DNA of 64,000 nucleotides from FEN-1219 sp963713355 (GTDB lineage Bacteria > Pseudomonadota > Gammaproteobacteria > Steroidobacterales > Rariloculaceae). Both the position numbers and the translations under genes were made by a program. Every line of letters begins with the position of its first letter. Within the stretch, counting starts at the first letter, position 1. The stretch lies in the NCBI GenBank assembly GCA_963713355.1, contig CAVQLK010000006.1, forward strand, positions 806,001-870,000, read 5' to 3'. Shown here piece by piece: positions 24,552 through 33,449 of this stretch. Below the pieces are notes generated by a model. It saw only the letters and a list, made by a program, of their open reading frames with translations. It was not told the DNA's origin and ran no database searches.

Positions 24552-26855
24552 TTGAATAAAGCCAAAGCCAGCACCGTACTCGAGGCGTTTTTCGTGCCAC
24601 GCATCAAAGGGCTTAGGGAGGCTGCATTCTGGGTGCTGGCGGGCGTGAGCGTGATTCTCTTGCTCGCGCTCCTGAGCTACAGCCCGGCTGATCCGGCGTT
24701 CAGCGTGGTGGGCAGCGATGAGGCGGTGACGAACCGCATGGGTCCTGCCGGCGCATGGTTCGCCGACGTCGCTTTGCTGCTGTTCGGGGCTTCCGCCTAT
24801 CTGTTTCCGATCCTCGTGCTCATCGCCGGAGTTTTCCTGTTCCGCGGCGAGGAGCTGCCCGAGCGGCGACCACTGATCTGGCGCAGCACGGGCTTCGTGC
24901 TAGCCATCGCCACGACTTCGGGGCTCGCAACGCTGCACTTTCAGTCTCCGCAGCTGCGCGAAACGGCCGGCGGCATCCTCGGCCGTGTTGTCGGCCATGG
25001 CCTCGAGTATGGCCTCGGCTTGCTCGGCACCACGGTGCTCTTGCTCGTCCTTTGGTTGGCGGCCGTGCAGCTCGCGACCGGTGTCTCGTGGATCGCGATC
25101 ATGGACCGCACAGGGCGCGTCGTGTATCGAGCCATGGGCGAGCTCAACGCCTGGATCGCCGATGCGCGCATCTGGTGGGAAGGCCGGCGCGCGAAGCAGC
25201 AGCGCGACGAGATTGTGACGAAGGTGCGCGCGAAGTCGAAGACGACCGCGCCGCGCATCGAGCCCGTCATCGAGAAAATCGAGGTGAGCGCGCGGGCGAC
25301 GGAGCGGCTCGAGCGCGAGCGCCAAGTCCCGATGTTCGAGCCGCCGCTGTCGAACGAGCTTCCGGCACTCTCGTTGCTCGACAACCCGCCGCCAAAAGAG
25401 GGCGGCTATTCCGCCGAGGCGCTCGAGGCGATGTCTCGGCTCGTCGAGCTCAAGCTTGGCGACTTCGGCGTCGAGGCCGAGGTCGTCGCCGTGCATCCGG
25501 GGCCCGTCGTCACGCGGTTCGAGCTCAAGCCCGCAGCGGGCGTCAAGAGCAGTCAGATCAGCAATCTCGCCAAGGACCTCGCTCGCTCGCTCGCGACGGT
25601 CAGCGTACGGGTCGTCGAGATCATTCCCGGCAAGCCGTACGTGGGGCTCGAGATCCCGAACGAGGTCCGCGAGATCGTGGCGCTCGGCGAGATCCTCAAG
25701 TCGCAGGTGTACGACGAGGTGAAGTCGCCGCTCGCGCTGGCGCTCGGGAAGGACATCGGTGGTGCGCCGATGGTCGCCGACCTTGCGCGCATGCCGCACT
25801 TGCTGATCGCAGGCACGACGGGTTCCGGCAAGTCCGTCGCATTGAATGCGATGGTCTTGAGCCTCCTTTACAAAGCGACACCGGAACAAGTGCGCCTCAT
25901 CATGATCGATCCGAAGATGCTCGAGCTCTCGGTCTACGAGGGAATCCCGCATCTGCTCGCGCCGGTCGTGACGGACATGAAGCAGGCGGCGAACGCGTTG
26001 CGCTGGTGCGTTGCCGAGATGGAGCGTCGTTACGCGCTCATGGCAGGTCTCGGCGTGCGGCACCTCTCGAGCTACAACAAGAAGGTCAGCGATGCGATCG
26101 ATAGCGGCAAGCCGCTAACCGATCCGACGTTCACGCCGGACTTGATGAACGAAACCGCGCCCGAGCTCGAAAAGCTTCCGTTCATCGTCGTCATCATCGA
26201 CGAGCTCGCCGACATGATGATGATGGTCGGCAAGAAGGTCGAAGAGCTCATCGCGCGGCTCGCTCAGAAGGCGCGCGCCTCCGGCATTCACATGGTCGTC
26301 GCGACACAGCGGCCGTCGGTCGACGTCATCACGGGCCTCATCAAGGCCAACATTCCTTGCCGTATCGCGTTCCAGGTATCTGCCAAGGTCGACTCCAGGA
26401 CGATCCTCGACCAGAGCGGCGCAGAGGCCTTGCTAGGCCACGGCGACATGCTTTATCTACCCTCGGGTACGTCGATACCGCTTCGCGTGCACGGCGCGTT
26501 CGTTTCCGACAACGAGGTACATGCTGTCGTCAAAGCGCTGCGCGCGAACGGTGAGCCGAATTACATCGATAACGTCCTCGACGGCCCGGCCAGCGATCTG
26601 TCCGGCATCGACGCTGCGGGCGGTGCTGCTCCCGGCGAGTTGGACGGCGAGCAGGATGCGCTCTACGATCAAGCTGTCAGGATCGTCACGGAAACTCGCA
26701 AGGCCTCGATCTCCGGCATTCAGCGTCGCCTGAAGATCGGTTACAACCGCGCTGCGCGAATGGTCGAAACCATGGAAGAGGCAGGCATCGTTGGCAATCT
26801 GCAGACGAATGGATTCAGGGAAGTTCTGGCGCCCCCGCCTCCGGTCGCTGATTAA
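24552..26855 (+). CDS. ftsK: DNA translocase FtsK
   Basis: 767 residues from a TTG start. The N-terminal part has four hydrophobic segments anchoring it at the septum. After a short linker (far shorter than in E. coli) comes the alpha/beta motor with Walker A TTGSGKS (about 422-428) and Walker B FIVVIIDELADM. A gamma winged-helix domain (KASISGIQRRLKIGYNRAAR) at the C-terminus would read polar KOPS-like sites. FtsK pumps chromosome termini at division and activates XerCD. A TATAAT at 24514-24519 lies upstream without a clear -35. The last 47 bp overlap lolA. Confidence 0.95.
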   Translation: MNKAKASTVLEAFFVPRIKGLREAAFWVLAGVSVILLLALLSYSPADPAFSVVGSDEAVTNRMGPAGAWFADVALLLFGASAYLFPILVLIAGVFLFRGEELPERRPLIWRSTGFVLAIATTSGLATLHFQSPQLRETAGGILGRVVGHGLEYGLGLLGTTVLLLVLWLAAVQLATGVSWIAIMDRTGRVVYRAMGELNAWIADARIWWEGRRAKQQRDEIVTKVRAKSKTTAPRIEPVIEKIEVSARATERLERERQVPMFEPPLSNELPALSLLDNPPPKEGGYSAEALEAMSRLVELKLGDFGVEAEVVAVHPGPVVTRFELKPAAGVKSSQISNLAKDLARSLATVSVRVVEIIPGKPYVGLEIPNEVREIVALGEILKSQVYDEVKSPLALALGKDIGGAPMVADLARMPHLLIAGTTGSGKSVALNAMVLSLLYKATPEQVRLIMIDPKMLELSVYEGIPHLLAPVVTDMKQAANALRWCVAEMERRYALMAGLGVRHLSSYNKKVSDAIDSGKPLTDPTFTPDLMNETAPELEKLPFIVVIIDELADMMMMVGKKVEELIARLAQKARASGIHMVVATQRPSVDVITGLIKANIPCRIAFQVSAKVDSRTILDQSGAEALLGHGDMLYLPSGTSIPLRVHGAFVSDNEVHAVVKALRANGEPNYIDNVLDGPASDLSGIDAAGGAAPGELDGEQDALYDQAVRIVTETRKASISGIQRRLKIGYNRAARMVETMEEAGIVGNLQTNGFREVLAPPPPVAD

Positions 26856-27486
26856 TTACGCGTTTCTCCTGTCCGCGGCCGCGATCAGCGCGTCGGCGCA
26901 GCCGGCCGTCGATGGCATTGCGACGCTCGAAGCGTTCCTCGACGGCGTCCAAACGCTGACGGCCGACTTCGAGCAAGAGCTCTGGAGCGCCGATCAGCAG
27001 CTGCAGCAAACGGACACGGGCTCGTTGTCGATGAAACGCCCGAATCGGTTCCGGTGGGTTTACGAGGCTCCGGCCGCTAACGGTGAACTCGTGACTTCGC
27101 TGATCGTCGTCGCGGACGGCGAGCGGCTCTGGATCTACGACGTCGAGCTTGCTCAGGTCACGGTCACGCCGTTCGACGACACGATCGGCGCCAGCCCTGC
27201 CATGCTCTTGAGCGGCGGCCGCGACGTGCGTGAAGAGTTCGAGGTCGTGCAAGCGTACCCGGCCGACGGGCTCGACTGGATCAAGCTCGAGCCGACGGGC
27301 AGCTCCGATTTTTCGTCCGTCTCGATCGGTTTCAGCCGCACGGAGCCGCGGCGGCTCGAGCTCGTTGACGGGTTGGACCAAGTGACCCGAATCGAGCTCG
27401 ACAATCTCGTCATCAATCCCGAGATCGCCGACGACGTGTTCGAGCTCGAGGTGCCGGCCGGCGTCGACGTCAACGGCGAGGGCTGA
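26809..27486 (+). CDS. lolA: Periplasmic lipoprotein chaperone LolA
   Basis: 225 residues from the ATG at 26809, which lies inside the end of ftsK (another frame). A signal peptide (INYAFLLSAAAISASAQ) precedes a LolA beta-barrel domain: TLTADFEQELWSADQQLQQT, GSLSMKRPNRFRWVYEAP and VADGERLWIYDVELAQVTV. LolA ferries lipoproteins from LolCDE to LolB. Position after ftsK is the conserved order. A TTG at 26791 would add six residues; the ATG is preferred. Confidence 0.9.
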   Translation: MDSGKFWRPRLRSLINYAFLLSAAAISASAQPAVDGIATLEAFLDGVQTLTADFEQELWSADQQLQQTDTGSLSMKRPNRFRWVYEAPAANGELVTSLIVVADGERLWIYDVELAQVTVTPFDDTIGASPAMLLSGGRDVREEFEVVQAYPADGLDWIKLEPTGSSDFSSVSIGFSRTEPRRLELVDGLDQVTRIELDNLVINPEIADDVFELEVPAGVDVNGEG

Positions 27487-27492
27487 CGCGTC

Positions 27493-27870
27493 TTGTTGCC
27501 GTTGCGCTTCCCCAAATTTTGGTCCGTGCTCGGTTGGATCCTGGTCGTCGGTGTGATAGTTGGCAGCCTGATTCCCGGCCAGGCCGTGCCATCGCTTGGC
27601 CTCAGCGACAAGACCATGCATGCGAGCGCGTACTTCGTGCTGATGGTCTGGTTCGCCGGTTTTTATCGGCGCGGGCTGTATCCCACGATCGCAATCGCGC
27701 TGCTGGTCGTTGGCATCGGCCTCGACGCGCTACAGCTATTGACCGAGACGCGGTCGTTCGACTGGTATGACATCGCGATGAATTCCGCCGGAATAGCCGC
27801 GGGGCTTGCGCTGTCGCTGCTGCTGCTCGGAGGCTGGTGTCAGCGCGTCGAGGAACGTTTGCTAAGCTAG
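27493..27870 (+). CDS. VanZ-like membrane protein
   Basis: 125 residues with four hydrophobic segments and VanZ-type residues: LSDKTMHASAYFVLMVWFAG, then GIGLDALQLLTETRSFDWYD followed by MNSAGIAAG. Such small inner-membrane proteins are of uncertain role; the family name comes from teicoplanin resistance. It occupies the place between lolA and serS where many gammaproteobacteria have rarA. It starts six bases after lolA with a TTG and ends four bases before serS, consistent with one operon. Confidence 0.8.
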   Translation: MLPLRFPKFWSVLGWILVVGVIVGSLIPGQAVPSLGLSDKTMHASAYFVLMVWFAGFYRRGLYPTIAIALLVVGIGLDALQLLTETRSFDWYDIAMNSAGIAAGLALSLLLLGGWCQRVEERLLS

Positions 27871-27874
27871 CGCG

Positions 27875-29146
27875 ATGCTCGACCCCAAGACGTTGCGCCA
27901 GGATCTCGATGCCGTGGCGGCGAACCTCGCGCAACGTGGTTTCAAGCTCGACCGCGACCGTTATCTTGCTCTCGAAGCCGAGCGCAAGGAGCTGCAGACA
28001 CGCGTCGAAAACCTGCGCCAGACGCGCAACGAGCGCTCGAAGGCGATCGGGCGCGCCAAGGCCGCGGGCGGCGACGTCGATGCGCTGAAGCGCGAGGTCG
28101 GCTCGCTCGGCGATGAGCTCGGGTCAGGCGAGGCGCGGCTCGCATCCCTCGCGAGCGAGCTAGACGAGTTCCTTGCGGGGCTCCCGAATCTGTTGCATAC
28201 GTCGGTTCCCGAAGGCGCGGATGCCTCCGCCAACGTCGAGGTAAGGCGCTGGGGCACTTTGCCGCAGCTTTCATTCGAGCCGCTCGATCACGTGGCGCTC
28301 GGTGAGAAGCTCGGTCTCATTGATTTCGATGCGGCGGCGAAGCTGTCCGGGAGCCGCTTCGTCGTCCTGAAAGGCAAGGTCGCGCAGCTGCATCGTGCGA
28401 TCGCGCAACTCATGCTCGACGTGCACACGCGGGAGCACGGCTACAGCGAGACGTACGTGCCGTATCTCGTCAACGACGCGACCTTGTTCGGCACGGGCCA
28501 GCTACCGAAGTTCGCCGCGGACCTCTTTTCGCTCGAGGGCGAGAACAAGCTCCGCCTGATCCCGACGGCCGAGGTATCGCTGACGAACCTCGTGCGCGAC
28601 ACGATCCTCGAAGCGGATCGGCTGCCGCTGCGCCTGACCGCGCACACGCCGTGCTTCCGGTCCGAGGCCGGGTCGTACGGGCAAGACACGCGCGGCATGA
28701 TCCGCCAACATCAGTTCGACAAGGTCGAGCTCGTGCACATCACGCGTCCCGAGGAGTCTTATCGAGAGCTCGAGCTGCTCGTCGGCAACGCCGAAGCCGT
28801 ATTGAAGCGGCTCGAATTGCCGTATCGCGTGATCGCGCTGTGCGGCGGCGACATCGGCTTCGCGTCGGCGAAGACCTACGATCTCGAGGTCTGGCTACCG
28901 GGGCAAGGCAAGTACCGCGAGATCTCCTCGTGCAGCAACTGCGAAGCGTTTCAAGCGCGGCGCATGCAAGCGCGCTGGCGCAATCCCGAGACCGGCAAAC
29001 CCGAGCTCGTGCACACCCTGAACGGCTCCGGCCTCGCCGTGGGCCGCACGCTTGTCGCCATCCTCGAAAACTACCAGCAGCCCGACGGCTCCGTCGTCAT
29101 CCCCAACGCCCTGCGCCCCTACATGGCCACCGACCGCATCGGCTGA
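27875..29146 (+). CDS. serS: Seryl-tRNA synthetase
   Basis: 423 residues. An N-terminal long helical arm (residues ~25-110, tRNA binding) is followed by the class II core: motif 2 in CFRSEAGSYGQDTRGMIRQH and motif 3 in LNGSGLAVGRTLVAILENYQ, with the SerRS-specific serine-binding TAEVSLTN. It charges tRNA-Ser (and tRNA-Sec). The gene follows vanZ by four bp, and a large palindromic structure starts about 37 bp after its stop. Confidence 0.97.
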   Translation: MLDPKTLRQDLDAVAANLAQRGFKLDRDRYLALEAERKELQTRVENLRQTRNERSKAIGRAKAAGGDVDALKREVGSLGDELGSGEARLASLASELDEFLAGLPNLLHTSVPEGADASANVEVRRWGTLPQLSFEPLDHVALGEKLGLIDFDAAAKLSGSRFVVLKGKVAQLHRAIAQLMLDVHTREHGYSETYVPYLVNDATLFGTGQLPKFAADLFSLEGENKLRLIPTAEVSLTNLVRDTILEADRLPLRLTAHTPCFRSEAGSYGQDTRGMIRQHQFDKVELVHITRPEESYRELELLVGNAEAVLKRLELPYRVIALCGGDIGFASAKTYDLEVWLPGQGKYREISSCSNCEAFQARRMQARWRNPETGKPELVHTLNGSGLAVGRTLVAILENYQQPDGSVVIPNALRPYMATDRIG

Positions 29147-29182
29147 CCTCTTCTATAAACGAAGCGGGGCGGCTCGGTGGAT

Positions 29183-29277
29183 TGCGAAGGGCCCTCCCGA
29201 GACCGTGGGCGCACAGGGATGTGCGCCCACGAGCCCCAGGGACGGTCTTCCGGCGTGTCTCGGGAGGGCCCTTCGCA
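29183..29277. repeat. Nested palindromic element after serS
   Basis: The outer arms are perfect 21-bp inverted repeats, at 29183-29203 and 29257-29277 (core GAAGGGCCCTCCCGAGAC and its complement). Inside is a perfect hairpin, GTGGGCGCAC-AGGGAT-GTGCGCCCAC (29205-29230), and a shorter ACCGT/ACGGT pair joins the two levels. It would fold as a branched cruciform. It separates convergent serS and the mddA-like gene, so it may end both transcripts; it could also be a non-autonomous mobile or REP-type element. Confidence 0.8.
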
Positions 29278-29321
29278 AGCCGCCGAGACGCCCTCACGCG
29301 CCGATCCCTAACGAAGCCTCG

Positions 29322-30095
29322 CTAGTGCTGCGCTGCCGCGTCGACGCCAGGTGGCACGGAGCGACTCCGTCGGCGCAGGAACGGAATCAGCATCGGCACG
29401 CGCGCGCGATAGTCCGCGTACTCGGGATGCTCGCGCAGCAAGTCGCGCTCCTCGAGCTGGATCGCAATGAGAATGTACGCCGTCGTCATCACCGCGAAGA
29501 AGAGATGCGTGACCGTCATCGTCGGCGTGCACCAGAACGCGAAGAACCACCCCACGTAAAGCGGATGGCGCACCATTCGATAGAGCACGGGCGTCACGAA
29601 CTTGAGCCCCTGTTGCGGCTCGCCGCGCAAATGCCGCCAGACTTGCCGCAGCCCGAACAGATCGAAGTGGTTGATGACGAACGTCGTGACCAGCACGAGC
29701 GTCCAGCCGAACGCGAAGCCCGCATAGAGCAACGCGACGCCGAGGTCGTTCTCCACGTTCCAAACCGTGCCGCCGAGCGGCCGCCACTGCCAGAACAACA
29801 CGATCAACGCGAGGCTGCTCGCGAGCACGTAAGTGCTGCGCTCGATGACCGGCGAGACGAAACGCGTCAACATTCGCTTGAATGCCGGGCGCGCCATGAT
29901 GCTGTGCTGAAGTGCAAACAGCGCGAGCAACGCGACATCGATCAGCAGCGCCGTCTGCCAGGGCCCTTCGGCCGGCGAATCCATCGACTTCGGCACCGCG
30001 AAGTTGCCGACGAAGCCTATGGCATACAGAAATGTCGCGAAAAACACCGCATAGGTGACCGTTCCGTAGACAAACGCGAGTATACGACCCGTCAT
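29322..30095 (-). CDS. mddA: Methanethiol S-methyltransferase-like membrane protein (MddA/NnrU superfamily)
   Basis: 257 residues from the ATG at 30095. Five or so transmembrane helices carry family segments FLYAIGFVGNFAVPKSMDSP, ALQHSIMARPAFKRMLTRFV, FWQWRPLGG and NHFDLFGLRQVWRHLRG. The C-terminal cofactor region LYRMVRHPLYVGWFFAFWCT and LEERDLLREHPEYADYRARV resembles isoprenylcysteine methyltransferases. MddA methylates methanethiol with SAM to give dimethyl sulfide (family knowledge). The assignment to MddA rather than a related NnrU-like enzyme is by recalled similarity. Confidence 0.7.
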   Translation of the reverse strand: MTGRILAFVYGTVTYAVFFATFLYAIGFVGNFAVPKSMDSPAEGPWQTALLIDVALLALFALQHSIMARPAFKRMLTRFVSPVIERSTYVLASSLALIVLFWQWRPLGGTVWNVENDLGVALLYAGFAFGWTLVLVTTFVINHFDLFGLRQVWRHLRGEPQQGLKFVTPVLYRMVRHPLYVGWFFAFWCTPTMTVTHLFFAVMTTAYILIAIQLEERDLLREHPEYADYRARVPMLIPFLRRRSRSVPPGVDAAAQH

Positions 30096-30185
30096 TGGAT
30101 GTACCCCCCTTGGTGATTTGGGAAGCCGAGATCGTCGTCTCGGTCGCAGCGTACTTTGCGCCCCTCGGCCCGGCGGCGCCAAGAG

Positions 30186-30262
30186 GGGGACGGATCTATT
30201 TTTGGAGGATAGACGTGCGACGTAAGGAGCCGGCGTAACAGCCCATAAATAGATCCGTCCCC
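30186..30262. repeat. 77-bp element bounded by perfect 16-bp inverted repeats
   Basis: GGGGACGGATCTATTT (30186-30201) and its exact complement (30247-30262) enclose 45 bp with no ORF. A second, weaker pair (ggcgcc before and ggcgcc after) flanks it. This gggacgGATCTATTT type of terminus is reminiscent of REP/RAYT-associated or MITE-like sequences. It lies between divergent genes (mddA-like, minus; isomerase-like, plus), so it might also affect transcription. No target-site duplication is clear. Confidence 0.7.
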
Positions 30263-30319
30263 GGCTTTGCCGCCCCTGGCGCCGAGCATAAGATGGACAC
30301 CTTCCGAAGGGGGGTGCTC

Positions 30320-31225
30320 ATGAACAGAAGAGAAGCGCTGGCGATGCTCGCGGCGGCGACAGGTACGATCGCGGCACCGGGTAATGCACAGCAAGCCGCG
30401 GCGGCCGCCTCAGGCGCGCAGCCGCGGGTTCCGCGCAAGGGCCGGATCAAGCAGGGGTTGTGGCGCACCAACTTCGGCACGGAATCGCAGCTCACGTTCG
30501 ACGATATGTGCCGCGAGGCGGCGAGGCTCGGCTGCTACGGCTTCGATCTGATTCCGCCTGCCGACTGGCCGACGCTGCGCAAGCACGGCCTCGAGCCGCT
30601 GCTCGCGGGCGCGGGTCCCGTGACGTTCGAGAACGGCATCATCCATCCCGAGGTGCACACGCAGCTCGAGAAAGATCTCCGTGCCTGGATCGATTCCGTC
30701 GCGGACCAAGGCGCCAAGCTGATCATCACGATCGGGGGCCAGCGCCGCGGCATGTCGTACGAGCAGGGCGCTGACAACGCCGTCGCGTTCTTGAATCGCA
30801 TAAAAGGCCACCTCGAGGATCGCGAAGTGACGATCGCGATCGAGAACATGAACAATCGGCGCTTGGATCCGGCGTTCGGCCGCGAGGATCAGATCTTCGG
30901 CCGCTGGGGCTGGGGCGTCGGCGTCTGCGAGCGCGTCAACTCGTCGAACGTCAAGCTCGTCTGCGACCTCTATCACTTGCAGATCATGGACGGCGACATA
31001 GCGCAGAACATTCGCGATACGATCCAGTGGATCGCGCACTTCCACACGGCCGGCGTGCCGTCACGCAACGAGATCGACTTCAGCCAGGAGATGAACTACC
31101 GCTACATCGCGGAAGTCATCGCGGACGCGCCATTCACGGGCTACGTGAGCCACGAGTGGCGGCCGGCACCGGGCCGCGATCCGCTGCGCAGCATCGCCGA
31201 AGCGCTGGCGATCATGGACGTCTAG
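30320..31225 (+). CDS. Hydroxypyruvate isomerase-like TIM-barrel protein with signal peptide
   Basis: 301 residues from the ATG at 30320. The first 24 residues (MNRREALAMLAAATGTIAAP and on) look like an export signal with a twin-arginine-like RR. The AP2-endonuclease/xylose isomerase-type barrel follows: metal-binding residues are suggested by ITIGGQR, AIENMNNR (Glu), CDLYHLQIMDGDI (Asp, His), FHTAGVPSRNEIDF (His) and the terminal HEWRP. This pattern is close to hydroxypyruvate isomerase (Hyi), but the natural substrate in the envelope is unknown. It precedes a secreted CXXCH protein by 36 bp. Confidence 0.75.
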   Translation: MNRREALAMLAAATGTIAAPGNAQQAAAAASGAQPRVPRKGRIKQGLWRTNFGTESQLTFDDMCREAARLGCYGFDLIPPADWPTLRKHGLEPLLAGAGPVTFENGIIHPEVHTQLEKDLRAWIDSVADQGAKLIITIGGQRRGMSYEQGADNAVAFLNRIKGHLEDREVTIAIENMNNRRLDPAFGREDQIFGRWGWGVGVCERVNSSNVKLVCDLYHLQIMDGDIAQNIRDTIQWIAHFHTAGVPSRNEIDFSQEMNYRYIAEVIADAPFTGYVSHEWRPAPGRDPLRSIAEALAIMDV

Positions 31226-31261
31226 AATTCGAGTTTCGAATCGCTCGATCAGGGGATATGC

Positions 31262-33427
31262 ATGAACAGGTCTATTCTTGGCCGCAGCGGCCGCATTGCT
31301 GCTTGCGTCGCGGCCCTCGGCGCGTCGGCAGTGTGGTGCAGCGCAAGCGCGCAAGCGGTTAGGCGGCCGGCGGACGGCTTCATCAGCGGCGTCGTCGCGA
31401 GCGCGCGCGGTCCCGAGGCCGGCGTCTGGGTCATCGCCGAGACGTCGGAGCTCAAGACGCCGTTCATCAAGATCGTCGTGACCGACGACGCCGGCCGCTA
31501 CGTGCTGCCGCAGCTTCCCGAAGTCACGTACAACGTCTGGGTGCGCGGCTATGGGCTCGCGGACTCCGACAAGGTCGAAGGGCGCCCCGGCGACACCGCG
31601 CTGAATCTGACGGCGAAGACCGCGAGCTCGCCGGCCGAGGCCGCGAAAGTCTATCCCGGCAACTACTGGTTCTCGCTGCTGCAGCCCCCGGCAAAGAGCG
31701 AGTTCCCCGGCACCGGCGAGAGCGGCAACGGCATCCCGCCGGCCATGGCGAGCCAGGCGCACTGGATGTTCAACCTGAAGAGCGGCTGTAACTTCTGCCA
31801 CCAGCTCGGCAACGAGATCACCCGCTCGCTCGGTCACATGGATCACCTGGGGTTCAAGACGCCCGAGGAGGCGTGGATTTATCGGACGCAGCTCGGCGTG
31901 CGCGGCAGCTCGATGGCCGGCACGATGGCGGCGTGGGGGCTGAACAGAGGCGCGCGCGTGATGGCCGATTGGACGACGCGCATCGCGGACGGCGAGCTGC
32001 CGCCCGCGCCGCCGCGCCCACGCCCGGGCCCGGAGCGCAACGTCGTCGTGACGCTGTGGGATTGGGGCGTCGATACGTCGTTCATGCACGACGAGATCAC
32101 GACGGACAAGAACGATCCAACGGTCAACGGATACGGCCCGGTGTACGCGGTCTCCGCTGGCCACGGCAAGTTGACGGTGCTCGATCCGATCGAGAACGAC
32201 TCGTACGAGATCACGATCCCGACGAGGGAGGACGCGCGCAAAGTGCAATCGCGCTTCCCGCCGCCGGCGATGCCTTCCAATTTCTGGGGCATGCAGCATC
32301 TTTGGGGCCCCGAGAACCCGGCCGATCCGCACAATCCGATGATGGATCGCAAAGGCCGCGTCTGGATGACGTCGAAGATCCGCAACGAGGAGCCGGCGTG
32401 GTGCCGCGAAGGATCGAGTCACAAGTTTGCGCAGTACTACCCACTCAACTTCAGCAATCGGCAGGCGTCGTATTACGACCCGGCGACCGGCGAGTTCCGC
32501 CTGATCGACACGTGCTTTGCTACGCATCATCTGCAATTCGATAACGACGCAGATCAGACCCTCTACTTCAACGAGTTGTTGGGGCCGATCGTCGGCTGGG
32601 TCAACACGCGCGAGTACGACCGCACGGGCGACGAGCAGGCGACGCAGGGCTGGTGCCCGCAGGTCATCGATAGCAACGGCGACGGCAAGATCACGAAGCC
32701 GTGGAACGTGCCTGGCCAACCCGCGGATCCTCGGCGCGATACCGAGGTCCGGCACAACCTCTACTCGGTGATCCCGAGCCCCATCGACGACTCCGTGTGG
32801 GGCGCGTCCGAGAGCACGCCGGGCTACGTCGTGCGCGTCGATCGCGGCGATAACCCGCCCGAGACCTGCATGACCGAGGTGTACAAGGTGCCCGAGCCGG
32901 GCATCGACCCGCGCGGCATCGACATCGACAGCAACGGCGTCGTGTGGACGGCGCTCGCGGCGAGCAGCCACATGGCCAGCCTCGATCGCACGAAGTGCCG
33001 CGTCTTCAACGGCGCGAATGTCGTCGGCGGCGAGCAGTGCGCGGCCGGCTGGAAGCTGTATCTCTCGGACGGTCCCCGCTTCAAGGGCACCGACATTCCG
33101 GCGGACTTTCACTATTACAACTGGGTCGATCAGCACGACGTCGCAGGCTTCGGCCACAACACGCCGATCGCGACGGGCTCGAACTCCGACGCGCTGCTCG
33201 TGCTCGATCCCGAGTCCGGCGACTGGACGACGCTGCGCGTGCCATACCCGCTCGGCTTCTATCACCGCGGCCTCGACGGGCGCATCGACGATCCGGCGGC
33301 GGGATGGAAGGGGCGCGGCCTTTGGGCCAACTACGGCACGCACCTCATCTGGCACACGGAAGGCGGCAAGGGCACGGTCGGCAAAGCCGTGCAATTCCAG
33401 ATCAGGCCCGATCCGCTCGCGCGTTGA
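31262..33427 (+). CDS. Secreted protein with carboxypeptidase-regulatory-like domain, CXXCH motif and probable beta-propeller
   Basis: 721 residues. A signal peptide (ending about residue 31, SASAQA) leads to a prealbumin-like domain (SGVVASARGPEAGVWVIAET; DDAGRYVLPQLPE). Cys176 and Cys179-His180 (GCNFCHQ) form a c-type haem attachment motif, with a later LGHMDHLGF that could supply a second ligand. The remaining ~500 residues contain repeats such as PNFWGMQHLWGP, DRKGRVWMTSKIRN and GIDIDSNGVVWTALAASSHM, like a Vgb-type propeller. Function is not known. The family is seen in environmental proteobacteria (recalled); haem binding is inferred from the motif only. Confidence 0.65.
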   Translation: MNRSILGRSGRIAACVAALGASAVWCSASAQAVRRPADGFISGVVASARGPEAGVWVIAETSELKTPFIKIVVTDDAGRYVLPQLPEVTYNVWVRGYGLADSDKVEGRPGDTALNLTAKTASSPAEAAKVYPGNYWFSLLQPPAKSEFPGTGESGNGIPPAMASQAHWMFNLKSGCNFCHQLGNEITRSLGHMDHLGFKTPEEAWIYRTQLGVRGSSMAGTMAAWGLNRGARVMADWTTRIADGELPPAPPRPRPGPERNVVVTLWDWGVDTSFMHDEITTDKNDPTVNGYGPVYAVSAGHGKLTVLDPIENDSYEITIPTREDARKVQSRFPPPAMPSNFWGMQHLWGPENPADPHNPMMDRKGRVWMTSKIRNEEPAWCREGSSHKFAQYYPLNFSNRQASYYDPATGEFRLIDTCFATHHLQFDNDADQTLYFNELLGPIVGWVNTREYDRTGDEQATQGWCPQVIDSNGDGKITKPWNVPGQPADPRRDTEVRHNLYSVIPSPIDDSVWGASESTPGYVVRVDRGDNPPETCMTEVYKVPEPGIDPRGIDIDSNGVVWTALAASSHMASLDRTKCRVFNGANVVGGEQCAAGWKLYLSDGPRFKGTDIPADFHYYNWVDQHDVAGFGHNTPIATGSNSDALLVLDPESGDWTTLRVPYPLGFYHRGLDGRIDDPAAGWKGRGLWANYGTHLIWHTEGGKGTVGKAVQFQIRPDPLAR

Positions 33428-33449
33428 GCGCGTGCTGGAGCCGTCGCGC

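Noticed and set aside
29183..30262. Possible CRISPR array or tRNA-like structures in the palindrome-rich interval
   Set aside because: There are inverted, not direct, repeats, no regular spacers, and no tRNA arm pattern or CCA end.
31061..33394. 777-residue open frame on the minus strand
   Set aside because: It lies opposite the CXXCH protein gene, is very rich in Arg/Val/His as expected for antisense of G/C-rich codons, and has no recognisable domain.
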